Assembly: GCA_018402155.1 (NCBI GenBank)
Contig: JAGYJG010000001.1
Location: 1,252,198-1,316,197 of the forward strand
Length of the DNA stretch: 64,000 nucleotides
Direction of reading: 5' to 3'
Source of the DNA: Bacteroidia bacterium
GTDB lineage: Bacteria; Bacteroidota; Bacteroidia; NS11-12g; UBA9320
Made by a program: the position numbers and the translations under genes. Position 1 is the first letter of the stretch. Each line of letters begins with the position of its first letter. The notes under the pieces are model-generated. The model had not been told where the DNA came from. It ran no database searches and saw only the letters and a list, made by a program, of their open reading frames with translations. Below are positions 17,730-27,005 of the stretch, in pieces.

Positions 17730-18940
17730 TTTTCAAGATAGCGTTTAAAAATATTTGGAGAAATAAGCTTCGCAGCTGGACGGTTATTACAGCCATAGCA
17801 CTTGGTATATTTGGTGGTTTAGCCGTTATCAGCACAGCAACAGGCCTGAGCGAAATGAGGCAAAATAATGCCATACGCACTTATGTGAGTCACCTGCAAA
17901 TACATGATAGCGCGTATCTAAAATACGGTGCGCTCGATGATACAATAGCAAAAGAAAAGGACATTTTAAAGTTTATAAAAAAAAATAGCAATACCGCGGG
18001 AGTAAGTGCAAGACTGCGTATTGAAAGTTTTGTACAAAGTGCAGGAGGAACAAGTGGTATTCTATTAAATGGAATAAACCCTACAGATGAAAAGCGAGTA
18101 ACTATCATTTCTGAAATGCTGCAAGAGGGCAATTTTCTAGAAGATTTTAATCGAAAACCTCCCATACTAATCAGCCAAAAACTTGCGACGAAGCTCAATG
18201 CAAAAGTAAAAACGACCATCCAATGCTCATTTACCGGCGCTGGCGGTTTACCCGTCACAGGTGTTTTTAAGGTTGTTGATATATTTAGTACTAGCAACTC
18301 CATGTACGATGAGATAAATGCCTTTGTGCGGATAGAAGACTTGCGGGCTATGAGTCAAGTTTATGGTAGCCACGAAATAGCTATCACTCTGCAAGACGAG
18401 GAACAGGTAGAAAGTTTCCGGGACGAACTGATAGAACATTTTCCAACACACCATATAGCAACCTGGCGAGGAATAGCACCTGAGCTTGGCTATGCGGATA
18501 AAATGATGGACCTAGTGATGACTATTTTCCTCATAATCATTATGCTCGCATTAGCCTTTGGTATTGTCAATACTATGCTTATGGCTGTACTAGAACGCAA
18601 AAAAGAATTGGGTATGTTAATATCTGTTGGGATGAATAAACAAAAGGTTTTCTGGATGATCGTTTGGGAAAGCATTTTTTTGGCACTCATCGCGGGGCCA
18701 CTTGGTATAGCGGCATCTTTTCTAGCCATTCAGTTTTTTGGTAGGCAAGGAATAGATTTGAGCTTTGCCGCAGAAGGTCTCAGGAGTGTGGGCTTAGATA
18801 GCATTATTTATCCTAAACTAAATCCTGTGTACTATATAGTAATAGGAATATTAGTAGTAATTACTGCAATAATAAGTTGCATATACCCCGCCAAAAAAGC
18901 CTTAGAATTAAATCCTTCAGAAACGCTACGGACGGCATAA
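17726..18940 (+). CDS. ABC transporter permease (FtsX/LolE type), second subunit
   Basis: A second FtsX-like permease of 404 residues, related to the preceding one (start FKIAFKNIWRNKLRS) with the same helix-periplasmic domain-three helix plan. A heterodimeric permease plus one ATPase is the LolCDE arrangement, in which the complex lifts lipoproteins from the inner membrane. Whether this is true LolCDE or a related exporter cannot be decided without phylogeny. The ATGA overlap with the upstream gene indicates translational coupling. Confidence 0.9.
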   Translation: MIFKIAFKNIWRNKLRSWTVITAIALGIFGGLAVISTATGLSEMRQNNAIRTYVSHLQIHDSAYLKYGALDDTIAKEKDILKFIKKNSNTAGVSARLRIESFVQSAGGTSGILLNGINPTDEKRVTIISEMLQEGNFLEDFNRKPPILISQKLATKLNAKVKTTIQCSFTGAGGLPVTGVFKVVDIFSTSNSMYDEINAFVRIEDLRAMSQVYGSHEIAITLQDEEQVESFRDELIEHFPTHHIATWRGIAPELGYADKMMDLVMTIFLIIIMLALAFGIVNTMLMAVLERKKELGMLISVGMNKQKVFWMIVWESIFLALIAGPLGIAASFLAIQFFGRQGIDLSFAAEGLRSVGLDSIIYPKLNPVYYIVIGILVVITAIISCIYPAKKALELNPSETLRTA

Positions 18941-18964
18941 ACTAAATATATAAGCCAGTAAAAA

Positions 18965-19657
18965 ATGATACAAGTAACCGATATTCAAAAGACTTATAAC
19001 GACGGAAAAGTGCAAGTGCAAGCATTGCGCGGCATAGATTTAGTAATCAAAGAGGGAGAGTTTACTGCCATAGTAGGCCCAAGTGGCAGCGGTAAAACAA
19101 CTCTACTCAATATTATAGGCGGGCTAGACAGCCCTAATTATGGGAAAGTAAAAATAGGAAACACGGATATTGCCCAACTCACAGAAAACGAATTAATTGA
19201 TTTTAGACTCAATCACATTGGCTTTGTTTTTCAAAGTTACAATCTCATACCGGTACTCACTGCAAAAGAAAATGTTGAATTTTTGATGCTTTTGCAAAAA
19301 AAAGATGATAAAGAACGTAATGAGCGAACCACCAAGCTGCTGGTTTCTGTGGGATTAGAAGATCAAATAAATAAAAAGCCAAACGAAATGAGCGGAGGAC
19401 AACAGCAGCGAGTAGCAGTAGCGCGCGCTTTGGCCAGTAAACCAGACTTCGTCCTTGCTGATGAACCTACGGCCAATTTGGACAGTACTGCCACCGCTAA
19501 TCTTTTGGATATCATGCTGCGTCTAAATCAAGAGGAAAACATTACATTTATTTTTAGTACGCATGACCAGCGAGTGATAGACAGAGCCAGACGCGTAATA
19601 ACTATGGAAGATGGTAAAATACTATCAGACAGTATGAAGCAAATGACGGACAAATAA
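18965..19657 (+). CDS. ABC transporter ATP-binding protein (LolD/MacB type)
   Basis: A 230-residue ATPase with Walker [10 protein letters not shown] (about 37-45), Q-loop FVFQSYNL, the ABC signature [15 protein letters not shown], Walker [12 protein letters not shown] and a switch His in STHDQRV. It is of the LolD/MacB/FtsE clade that drives FtsX-type permeases. It lies 24 bp after the second permease and surely powers that pair from the cytoplasmic side. Confidence 0.95.
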   Translation: MIQVTDIQKTYNDGKVQVQALRGIDLVIKEGEFTAIVGPSGSGKTTLLNIIGGLDSPNYGKVKIGNTDIAQLTENELIDFRLNHIGFVFQSYNLIPVLTAKENVEFLMLLQKKDDKERNERTTKLLVSVGLEDQINKKPNEMSGGQQQRVAVARALASKPDFVLADEPTANLDSTATANLLDIMLRLNQEENITFIFSTHDQRVIDRARRVITMEDGKILSDSMKQMTDK

Positions 19658-19706
19658 TTTTTTTTGAGTTGAAAATAATAAAGCATAATAACACCCAATA
19701 TTTTTT

Positions 19707-19714
19707 TAATTTTG
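19707..19714 (+). promoter_or_regulatory. -7 promoter element of porQ
   Basis: TAATTTTG, an exact TAnnTTTG match, 16 nt before the ATG. Confidence 0.6.
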
Positions 19715-19730
19715 ACCGTTAATTCTTTTA

Positions 19731-20798
19731 ATGAGAAAATTCATAACCGTATTTGCTTTTTTATGTTTTGTATCAAGTAGAGCTCAAATAGGAGGTACGA
19801 GTGCTTTTACCTTTGTACTGTTAGAAAATAGTGCTAGACACACAGCATTAGGAGGTGTGTCTATAGCCAATACTGATGCCGACCCCGCTGCTGGTTTCCA
19901 AAATCCTGCCCTCATCAATACGCGTATGCACAATTCAACATCCTTGTCTTATGCAAATCACGTTGCGGATATCAGCTACGGTTTTGCCAGCTATGGTTAT
20001 TCTTTTGATACTGCAAGTGCATGGCTTTTTAGTGTAGGATACTATGATTATGGAAAATTTATACGTACCAATAGCGCTGGAGACATTTTAGGCGAATTTA
20101 CCGTAGACGATTACAATTTTCAGATAGGTTATAGTAAGCAATATACGGATAAAATATCTTGGGGTATAAACGGAAAATTTCTTTACAGCGTATACGAGGC
20201 TTATGTAAGTACTGCTGGCGCAATAGATGTAGGGGCCGCATACAATGATCCATTAAATCTTTTAACTGCGGGCGTATTGGTCAAAAACATGGGCTATCAG
20301 TTTATTCGCTATGCCGACAATAGCCCGAGAGAGCCATTACCTTTTGATATTCAAGCTAGCATTAGTAAAAAACTTGCACACAATCCACTCCGCTTTACCC
20401 TTACTTTACATAACCTCCACCGATGGAATAACTCCTATGTAAACGTCAACGCGAGAAATAAAGAAATTGATTTAGCCACAGGTCAAATAAAAAACCAAGA
20501 GTTAACATTTGGTCAAAAGGCCATGCGTCACGTAATTTTTAATACTGAATTAGTATTTTCAGATAATTTCCAACTTAGAATGGGTTATAATCATCAACGT
20601 AGGGCAGAATTAGGCCCCGAAGACCGAAGAGCTACTACAGGTTTTAGTTGGGGTTTTGGAATTGGGGTAAAAAAACTAATGCTCAGCTATGGCAGCGCTG
20701 GGTATTTCCCGGGTATTGCATCCAATTATTTTTCTGTGAGCAGAGATTTAAGCAGATTTAAAAAGCGTAATGTTCTAAAAAAATCTGTTGATTTGTAA
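19731..20798 (+). CDS. porQ: Type IX secretion system protein PorQ
   Basis: This is an outer-membrane beta-barrel of the PorP/PorV-like FadL superfamily with a signal peptide (residues 1-18, ending SRAQ). The opening IGGTSAFTFVLLENSARHTALGGVSIAN, ending DADPAAGFQNPAL, is characteristic of PorQ, and porQ next to cmk is a common Bacteroidota order, also seen here. PorQ is needed for type IX secretion. Many short alternating beta strands run to the C terminus. It agrees with the T9SS type B protein encoded 2.5 kb downstream. Confidence 0.85.
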   Translation: MRKFITVFAFLCFVSSRAQIGGTSAFTFVLLENSARHTALGGVSIANTDADPAAGFQNPALINTRMHNSTSLSYANHVADISYGFASYGYSFDTASAWLFSVGYYDYGKFIRTNSAGDILGEFTVDDYNFQIGYSKQYTDKISWGINGKFLYSVYEAYVSTAGAIDVGAAYNDPLNLLTAGVLVKNMGYQFIRYADNSPREPLPFDIQASISKKLAHNPLRFTLTLHNLHRWNNSYVNVNARNKEIDLATGQIKNQELTFGQKAMRHVIFNTELVFSDNFQLRMGYNHQRRAELGPEDRRATTGFSWGFGIGVKKLMLSYGSAGYFPGIASNYFSVSRDLSRFKKRNVLKKSVDL

Positions 20799-21017
20799 TA
20801 GAATAATAAGCCTGTTTTGGCTTGACAAAAGACAGATCTAGCTCAAACATCTAATCTGTAGTGGTTATATTTTCTGTACTATTGTTTTATCCCATTTGAC
20901 TTATCGAAAACTCACATTATTTTCAACCCAGTACTACATCAGTCGAGCTATTATTCAGCTTTGTAGTGCGTGCTCTACTTTTTTTTACTTGAAACTTTCA
21001 AAATCAAAAAAATGCTT

Positions 21018-21025
21018 TAAGTTTG
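21018..21025 (+). promoter_or_regulatory. -7 promoter element of cmk
   Basis: TAAGTTTG ends 7 nt before the GTG start at 21033. It supports this start and a leaderless transcript. Confidence 0.6.
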
Positions 21026-21032
21026 ACCTACA

Positions 21033-21728
21033 GTGAGCGGTAAAATAAATATAGCAATAGACGGGCATAGCAGTTGCGGAAAAGGAACTCTCGCCAAAAA
21101 TATAGCAAAAGAGTTAGGCTACATTTTCATAGACAGTGGAGCTATGTACCGAGCAGTTACTTTATATATGCTTAATACTGGACTAGACCTAGAAGAAGTA
21201 GCGCAAGACCCTGCTGTACTTGGTAACATCAAAATACATTTTGAGTTTAACTCAGAAAAATCTTTTTATGAAACCCACTTAAATGGTACAAATGTGGAAG
21301 ACGAAATACGGAGCATGCGAGTGAGTAGATTTGTAAGCCAAGTGAGTACCTTGAGAGTAGTACGTGATTTTTTGGTAATACAGCAACAAGAAATAGGCAA
21401 AAATAAAGGGGTCGTAATGGATGGACGCGATATAGGAACAGTTGTTTTCCCCGATGCAGAGCTCAAAATTTTTATGACGGCTAGCCCTGAAATACGAGCC
21501 AAGCGTAGATATGAAGAACTCATAAAAAAAGGAGTGCACGTTAACTATCAGGAGGTACTGCACAACATACGTGAGCGAGATCATATAGATAGCACCCGTA
21601 AAGAGAGCCCGCTAGCCAAAGCTCCTGATGCTATTACACTTGACAATAGTTCTATGACAAAAACCGAGCAAGCTCGCTTGTCACTATCTTGGGCTAAGGG
21701 AGTTATAAAATCACGTGAAAACCAGTAA
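21033..21728 (+). CDS. cmk: (d)CMP kinase
   Basis: Cytidylate kinase phosphorylates CMP and dCMP with ATP in pyrimidine salvage and de novo nucleotide supply. The 231-residue protein has the P-loop GHSSCGKGTLAK (about 10-21), SGAMYRAVT, DGRDIGTVVFPDA and RRYEEL of the Cmk family. The start is GTG with a promoter 7 nt upstream. Its 3' end overlaps the next gene by 14 nt. Confidence 0.96.
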   Translation: MSGKINIAIDGHSSCGKGTLAKNIAKELGYIFIDSGAMYRAVTLYMLNTGLDLEEVAQDPAVLGNIKIHFEFNSEKSFYETHLNGTNVEDEIRSMRVSRFVSQVSTLRVVRDFLVIQQQEIGKNKGVVMDGRDIGTVVFPDAELKIFMTASPEIRAKRRYEELIKKGVHVNYQEVLHNIRERDHIDSTRKESPLAKAPDAITLDNSSMTKTEQARLSLSWAKGVIKSRENQ

Positions 21729-23214
21729 GCAACAAAAAATTGCTACCTATGGCCTACTAGTGTATGTCATAATTTACCTCTTTTTTCTATTTTTTAACCT
21801 AGACCGCATGCCCATTGTTTGGCTTGACGAAATAGCAGGTCTAGAGCCATGTATAAATTTTTTGCAAGGAAAAGGATATATCTCTAAACTGTGGCCCTAT
21901 GAGGGTGTAGACAAACAATTTTTAGCGTATCTCCCTCTTCAAGGTTGGCTTCATATAGCAGGTCAATTGGTGCTACCTGATACAGTACTAGGTGTAAGAA
22001 TTCCTTATGTAATATTCTTATTAGCAGGTTCTGTTTTTTTATTCTTAACGCTGCATACCAGAGATATCACGTCGCTTATTATCGTTGGCGTACTTGTTTT
22101 GATACTCAATGAAAAATCGCTATTTGAGACCACCAGAGGTACACGTGTGGAGCCAATTGCTTTTTTTTTATTAAACTGGGCATATTGGGCCTACACTGTC
22201 AAAAAAAATCACCAATTGGCATTAGCTGCTTCCTTAATGCTACTGCTTCATCCTTATTTATATCCAGCTGCTCTTGTTTTTTTTATTCAAGCCCATTCTT
22301 CATACATTACATTACAAAATAAGGCCTTTTTACGGCCTTCGGTTTTATGGATTTACCCTCTTTTAATTTTACTGAGTTTTCTCTTCTTTATTAATTTTGA
22401 CATCACTCTTTTCGTTGATCAATTTACGGCACAAGGTAGACTACACTCTAATTTTGGAGGTTTTTTCACCTTATTTTATAATCATTTCATCCAGCGGTTT
22501 TGGCCCTACTACCTAACACAACCGTATATCCCATTATTGATTTACGGTGCTTTTTTTTATTCCATTTATAGTGTTTTCAAGCGTACTGCAAATACAGCTA
22601 GCTATGCCTTATTAGCTACTCACGCAGTATGGCTCATAGCACTAGGCCCTATGCATAGGTACAATAGTATTTTAGTTGTTTTGAGTTTGTTTTCTCTTAT
22701 CCCAGATATGGCTTTTATGCCAAAAGTTTTAAACTGGAAACAACGTATAGTAGTTGGCATTATACTGTCTTTGAGCGTATTAGATGTAGGAATCAGGCAG
22801 GTAATGTGCACAGCACAACGCTCTGAGCGAAATCCTACTATGTTCATTCGTTTTCTCAACACTAACTTACCGAATGGAAAGTCTGTAATCACAGGCCAAG
22901 AGATAGCCTACTATGCAAGCATCAAAAATCCTTCGCTTGATTTCTTTCTTTTTAATACCACCCCTTACCGATTTTTATTTAGTAATTACGATAATCTACT
23001 CATTTTGCATTACGATACGTTAGCTGGATTTTCAGAGCTAGCTAAATATGAAGTACCTAAACCTGTTAATTGGTCTTGGATAAAGAAAGCAGGCACCAAA
23101 ACATACCAAGGGGTCTATCTTTTGAGCACAAAAGACGTGCAACTCTATGAAAAAACATTAGCAATTTTAAAAGCTAAAAATACTGAAGAGCGCAAAGCAT
23201 TTAAATATCAGTAA
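21715..23214 (+). CDS. GT-C-like multi-pass membrane protein
   Basis: A 499-residue protein with about ten membrane helices across residues 10-360 and a hydrophilic C-terminal tail. The first loop contains WLDEIAGLEP, resembling the acidic catalytic pair of GT39/PMT-like GT-C glycosyltransferases that use lipid-linked sugars. This is suggestive, not proof. GTG start, 14-nt overlap with cmk, so the two are probably co-transcribed. It ends 2 bp from the convergent surface-protein gene. A role in glycosylating surface polysaccharides or proteins is an inference. Confidence 0.65.
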   Translation: MKTSKQQKIATYGLLVYVIIYLFFLFFNLDRMPIVWLDEIAGLEPCINFLQGKGYISKLWPYEGVDKQFLAYLPLQGWLHIAGQLVLPDTVLGVRIPYVIFLLAGSVFLFLTLHTRDITSLIIVGVLVLILNEKSLFETTRGTRVEPIAFFLLNWAYWAYTVKKNHQLALAASLMLLLHPYLYPAALVFFIQAHSSYITLQNKAFLRPSVLWIYPLLILLSFLFFINFDITLFVDQFTAQGRLHSNFGGFFTLFYNHFIQRFWPYYLTQPYIPLLIYGAFFYSIYSVFKRTANTASYALLATHAVWLIALGPMHRYNSILVVLSLFSLIPDMAFMPKVLNWKQRIVVGIILSLSVLDVGIRQVMCTAQRSERNPTMFIRFLNTNLPNGKSVITGQEIAYYASIKNPSLDFFLFNTTPYRFLFSNYDNLLILHYDTLAGFSELAKYEVPKPVNWSWIKKAGTKTYQGVYLLSTKDVQLYEKTLAILKAKNTEERKAFKYQ

Positions 23215-23216
23215 TC

Positions 23217-26200
23217 TTACTTTAAAATAGTGACAGTTCCATTTTCAACGTATCTAATGCCATCCCACCCTGTGAAGTTAGCTATCCAAAAATATACATT
23301 ACTATACATATCTTTGTCTGTTTTGTAAGTACCATCCCATCTATCGTTTTTATTGATTGTTTCAAAAACTTTCTCACCCCACCTATTGTAAAGCTTCATT
23401 TCAAATTCTCTTACAAATACATCTGCCCATCCAAACATGTCGTTTAAATTATCACCATTGGCAGTTACAGCATTTGGCACATAGATGGTCGGTGGCTGTA
23501 TGAGGTAAATATCATTACTTCTGCTTGTAGCATTATACTTGCTTGGATTTTCAAAAGCCACCACGCGGTACAAGTATCCGCCCCAATCATAATCTAGCTG
23601 TCCGTCTGTATAAGACAATGCAGAACTATTTACTCGCACTATAGGTTCTAGCTTTCCTGTGTCTACGGCTCGTTCGAGCGCATAAGACGAAACTCCAGAT
23701 GGCCAATCTATGTAATTGTCCCAGCTCAGATCCATGCGATATCGAGGTGTTGTCCCTTTCTCATTAATAGACTCTCCACGTATAACTATAGAGCAAGCCT
23801 CATTGCTGTATGGGCTTATCCTTCCGCAGTTATCCAATACCTTTATTTTATAACAATAAGAAATTTGGTCTACCAAAACATCCTTATCCGTAAAACTAGT
23901 TTGTGCTATATCAAAAACGGAGGCAAAGTAGGAATATGCTTTGTCACCGCGCTTCTTTCTATATATTTCATAGCTTTGGAAATCATCCTCTTCTGACCGT
24001 TCAAAAGTTATACGAACAGAATCTTCTACCACCGTAGCAGCAATAATATAAGTAGGCGACACAGGAACTTCACTTTCTTTTACACTACTCAGATTATACG
24101 TTTGAGCGCCTAATTTGTTGCAAATATTTTCCACTACCAAATAGTAGGTGTAGTTGTTTTCTCGTGGATTTTGCACCTCAAAATCGGTATAACTACCATC
24201 TCCTGTATTATCTATTTCGTGGAGCATAGTTTTATTTCCCGAGGGATCAATTTTATAAAGAAACATCTTACTAAAATAAGCACTTTGTGGTATAGCCTGC
24301 CAATTGATAGTAAGTTCGTCTGACCTACCAAAGTTTAGACACAAAACATCAGGTGGGGGAAGTATGGGCACCGTATCTACGATAATGGTAATAGTGGCGG
24401 TATTTTGCTCAGAAAAGGGGCATCCTATATCCCTAGCTCCCACCTCAATTTTAAAGGTATCACCTGCACTAGCACAGTCAAAATTAAATCCAAAATCTAC
24501 CAATGATCTTGCTATTGCTGTATCAGCTATGAGGCTTGATGTCATATAAGATCTGAGCCGAGAATCAATGGTATAGTCCACATACAAACTATCATTTTCT
24601 GGGTCAGTCACTTCAAAATCAAATAAAAGAGGCCCCAAAATAGAGGCGGTAAATGTTTGATTTTCCATTACAGGTTTTTCATTTCTTGGCACTACTTGTA
24701 TTTTAAATGATGCGTTACTACATCTTGGACTTGGGTTTGTAGGGCTGTAAGAACCCGTAGTAGTAGGAAAATCGCTTATTTGTCCACCATTTCCTGTGGG
24801 GCAGCTGCTACAAACACTTTGGTAAATAGCCCCACGCTTATCAAATCGGCTCGTACCTCCGTCAACGTGGTCATCTGTCCTACTACCTCCAAAGTATGTT
24901 GCATATAGAATGTCCGACATATTCTCTTCTAACACCATTATATGAAAATCTTGTCCGTCAGTGCTTCGTTGATATGCATCCTGGGTGAGCGGCATGTTGC
25001 GAAGTCTTGAATTTCCGGTCTCATCAAAATTTGTACCCCATCCACTGATGTACACCCTATCACAATTGTCTACAAGAAGTGCATTTATGGTTAAATCGGT
25101 GAAGGCCCTACCACTTCCATAGACAGTGCTTACACTGAGGGAATTCAAGTCATTGGTAAGTTTAGCGATAAACTGCCTCCCATTGGCATTGCTATATACG
25201 TCACCCTTTATAGGCATTGCTCCAGTGGAGTGCCCCGCCAGATATACCGCATTGTGTTGGTCACTTTCTGAGGCCAATACTTGATCGTACTGTGATGTGC
25301 CAAAATAGGTACATGCTACTAAATCAGTTCCAATATTACTTAAAATCGCTGCAAAACCGTCTACAGTGCCTCCTTGATAATTTTCTTGGTAAGCGCCAGC
25401 GTGTGTAGGCAAATCTTGGCTTGTTGTTCCACCAGAAATCAATATATTGCCATCAGGCATCATATCTATACCGTACAAAGCTTCTGCATTTAACCCGCCA
25501 AAATAGGTACTCCATCGCAATGTACTTAAATCTTCATTTAGACTAAATGCTACTCCTTCTTGTCCGCCATTACTAGTCGTTTGAAAAGCGCCTACCGTTG
25601 TCGGAAAATTGAAAGAGTAGGTACAAGAAGCTACTAAAATATTTTCATTTTGATCTAAATTTACCTCTCCCCTATACTCATCAGCATTATAAAAGTTCAT
25701 ATTTTCTTGGCTATTCAGGCCATCATTTGCATCTCCTCCTATAAACGTAGAACCCACCAATGAAGCGCCATCTGCTGAAAATTTTGTAACCACCATATCT
25801 ACACCGCCATTTATAGCCGAACTAAAAGCACCAGGAGTTGTGGGATAATTTGGAGATTCGCTTGTTCCAAATACAACCAATTCTTCATTTTTATTCACAA
25901 CCAAACTGTGAGGATATTCGTTTCGTTCACCTCCTAAGTATGTGGCATATACCAATGTGCTGCCGTCTGCTGAGTACTTACTAATGGCTATATCCCAGGG
26001 AATTCTATTAGTTTGAGTTATGGTAGGTTTATCTCCTCCGTTAAAGGTTTCGTTAAACGCTCCCGGTGTAGCAGGATACCTCCCAAGAGCAACTGTTGTA
26101 GGGCTTGTGACAATACCTCCTGCATAAAGTGCCCCTTCTAAGTCGAAAGTGGCAGTAAATCCAAAATTATCAGCTGTGCTTCCGGAGTAGGTGGAAAATA

Positions 26201-26948
26201 TAAGTTCAGGATCTATCACTGTCTTGACCTTTGTTCTAAAAAAACTTGTTTTAAAACCTATGAGATTGCCATACCTTTCATAGGTCATATTAATTTGAGT
26301 TCTTTCTCCTCCTGTCTCTTCATAAGACAGCGGCATTACTTCAGACAATTCACCGAAACGGGTATAGGTGGTTATTCTATTTTGCGCTACCTTAAAACTG
26401 TCAGCACCTACCACTTTTATTCGGATATTATTAATGTCTGCGTCTTTATGTAGTATAAAATTATATTTAAACCGCTTGTCGATACACTCGTATTCTAGGT
26501 CTATATTTGGGTATATATTTTTATAGAGCACTTTGGTGAAACTCTGCACTTTTCCCGCCCATTGTGTGGGATCATTGCCAAGAAAGTAATTATAATATGC
26601 CTCTTGTTTATCTGTGCCAGAAAACTGGCTGAGGTTAGCCCCTACAAGTTCGTATTTGATGTGCTGCATGGCCAATGCTTCAGAAATAGCAGCCGTATCC
26701 TGGTGTTCATGGATGTGATTATGGTGAATTTGGTTAACTATAGATGCCCAAGCTGGCTCATCATAAAGCAATAAACTAAAACCTTCTTTATCTAAAAACA
26801 CTACGTGCGAGCCAAAATTTGCACGGAAAGAAATAGGTGAATCGAACTGGCCTTTGTTTTCTTGAAAACCAATTTGCGCACTAACCGCATTCACTAGGAG
26901 TGACAGAATAAATATCGCAAAAACCTTTATATGAGCGTTGTATATCAC
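23217..26948 (-). CDS. T9SS type B secreted protein with DUF7948, SBBP repeats and FN3-like domains
   Basis: This 1243-residue protein has a signal peptide (1-24), an N-terminal DUF7948-type domain (FQENKGQFDSPISFRANFG, about 28-245), a run of SBBP beta-propeller-like repeats (about 250-800; recurring YATYLGG, STFIGG, WSTYFGG, CTYFGTSQYD and ATYFGGSRTDD), then beta-sandwich/FN3-like domains (about 830-1150) and the gliding-motility-type C-terminal domain (YVPNAVTANGDNLND…LYNRWGEKVFE…GTVTILK, about 1155-1243). The last is the type B sorting signal that directs export through the type IX system and surface attachment. Probably a surface or adhesion protein; ligand unknown. Monocistronic, convergent with the GT-C-like gene. 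Confidence 0.92.
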   Translation of the reverse strand: MIYNAHIKVFAIFILSLLVNAVSAQIGFQENKGQFDSPISFRANFGSHVVFLDKEGFSLLLYDEPAWASIVNQIHHNHIHEHQDTAAISEALAMQHIKYELVGANLSQFSGTDKQEAYYNYFLGNDPTQWAGKVQSFTKVLYKNIYPNIDLEYECIDKRFKYNFILHKDADINNIRIKVVGADSFKVAQNRITTYTRFGELSEVMPLSYEETGGERTQINMTYERYGNLIGFKTSFFRTKVKTVIDPELIFSTYSGSTADNFGFTATFDLEGALYAGGIVTSPTTVALGRYPATPGAFNETFNGGDKPTITQTNRIPWDIAISKYSADGSTLVYATYLGGERNEYPHSLVVNKNEELVVFGTSESPNYPTTPGAFSSAINGGVDMVVTKFSADGASLVGSTFIGGDANDGLNSQENMNFYNADEYRGEVNLDQNENILVASCTYSFNFPTTVGAFQTTSNGGQEGVAFSLNEDLSTLRWSTYFGGLNAEALYGIDMMPDGNILISGGTTSQDLPTHAGAYQENYQGGTVDGFAAILSNIGTDLVACTYFGTSQYDQVLASESDQHNAVYLAGHSTGAMPIKGDVYSNANGRQFIAKLTNDLNSLSVSTVYGSGRAFTDLTINALLVDNCDRVYISGWGTNFDETGNSRLRNMPLTQDAYQRSTDGQDFHIMVLEENMSDILYATYFGGSRTDDHVDGGTSRFDKRGAIYQSVCSSCPTGNGGQISDFPTTTGSYSPTNPSPRCSNASFKIQVVPRNEKPVMENQTFTASILGPLLFDFEVTDPENDSLYVDYTIDSRLRSYMTSSLIADTAIARSLVDFGFNFDCASAGDTFKIEVGARDIGCPFSEQNTATITIIVDTVPILPPPDVLCLNFGRSDELTINWQAIPQSAYFSKMFLYKIDPSGNKTMLHEIDNTGDGSYTDFEVQNPRENNYTYYLVVENICNKLGAQTYNLSSVKESEVPVSPTYIIAATVVEDSVRITFERSEEDDFQSYEIYRKKRGDKAYSYFASVFDIAQTSFTDKDVLVDQISYCYKIKVLDNCGRISPYSNEACSIVIRGESINEKGTTPRYRMDLSWDNYIDWPSGVSSYALERAVDTGKLEPIVRVNSSALSYTDGQLDYDWGGYLYRVVAFENPSKYNATSRSNDIYLIQPPTIYVPNAVTANGDNLNDMFGWADVFVREFEMKLYNRWGEKVFETINKNDRWDGTYKTDKDMYSNVYFWIANFTGWDGIRYVENGTVTILK

Positions 26949-27005
26949 TTATCAAAATAAAAAAGCCTCGGCAATATAACTAATATAAACTACAACAGAA
27001 CAGAC

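Noticed and set aside
20811-20827. AAGCC/GGCTT hairpin after porQ as a terminator
   Set aside because: Short stem and no T-rich tail.
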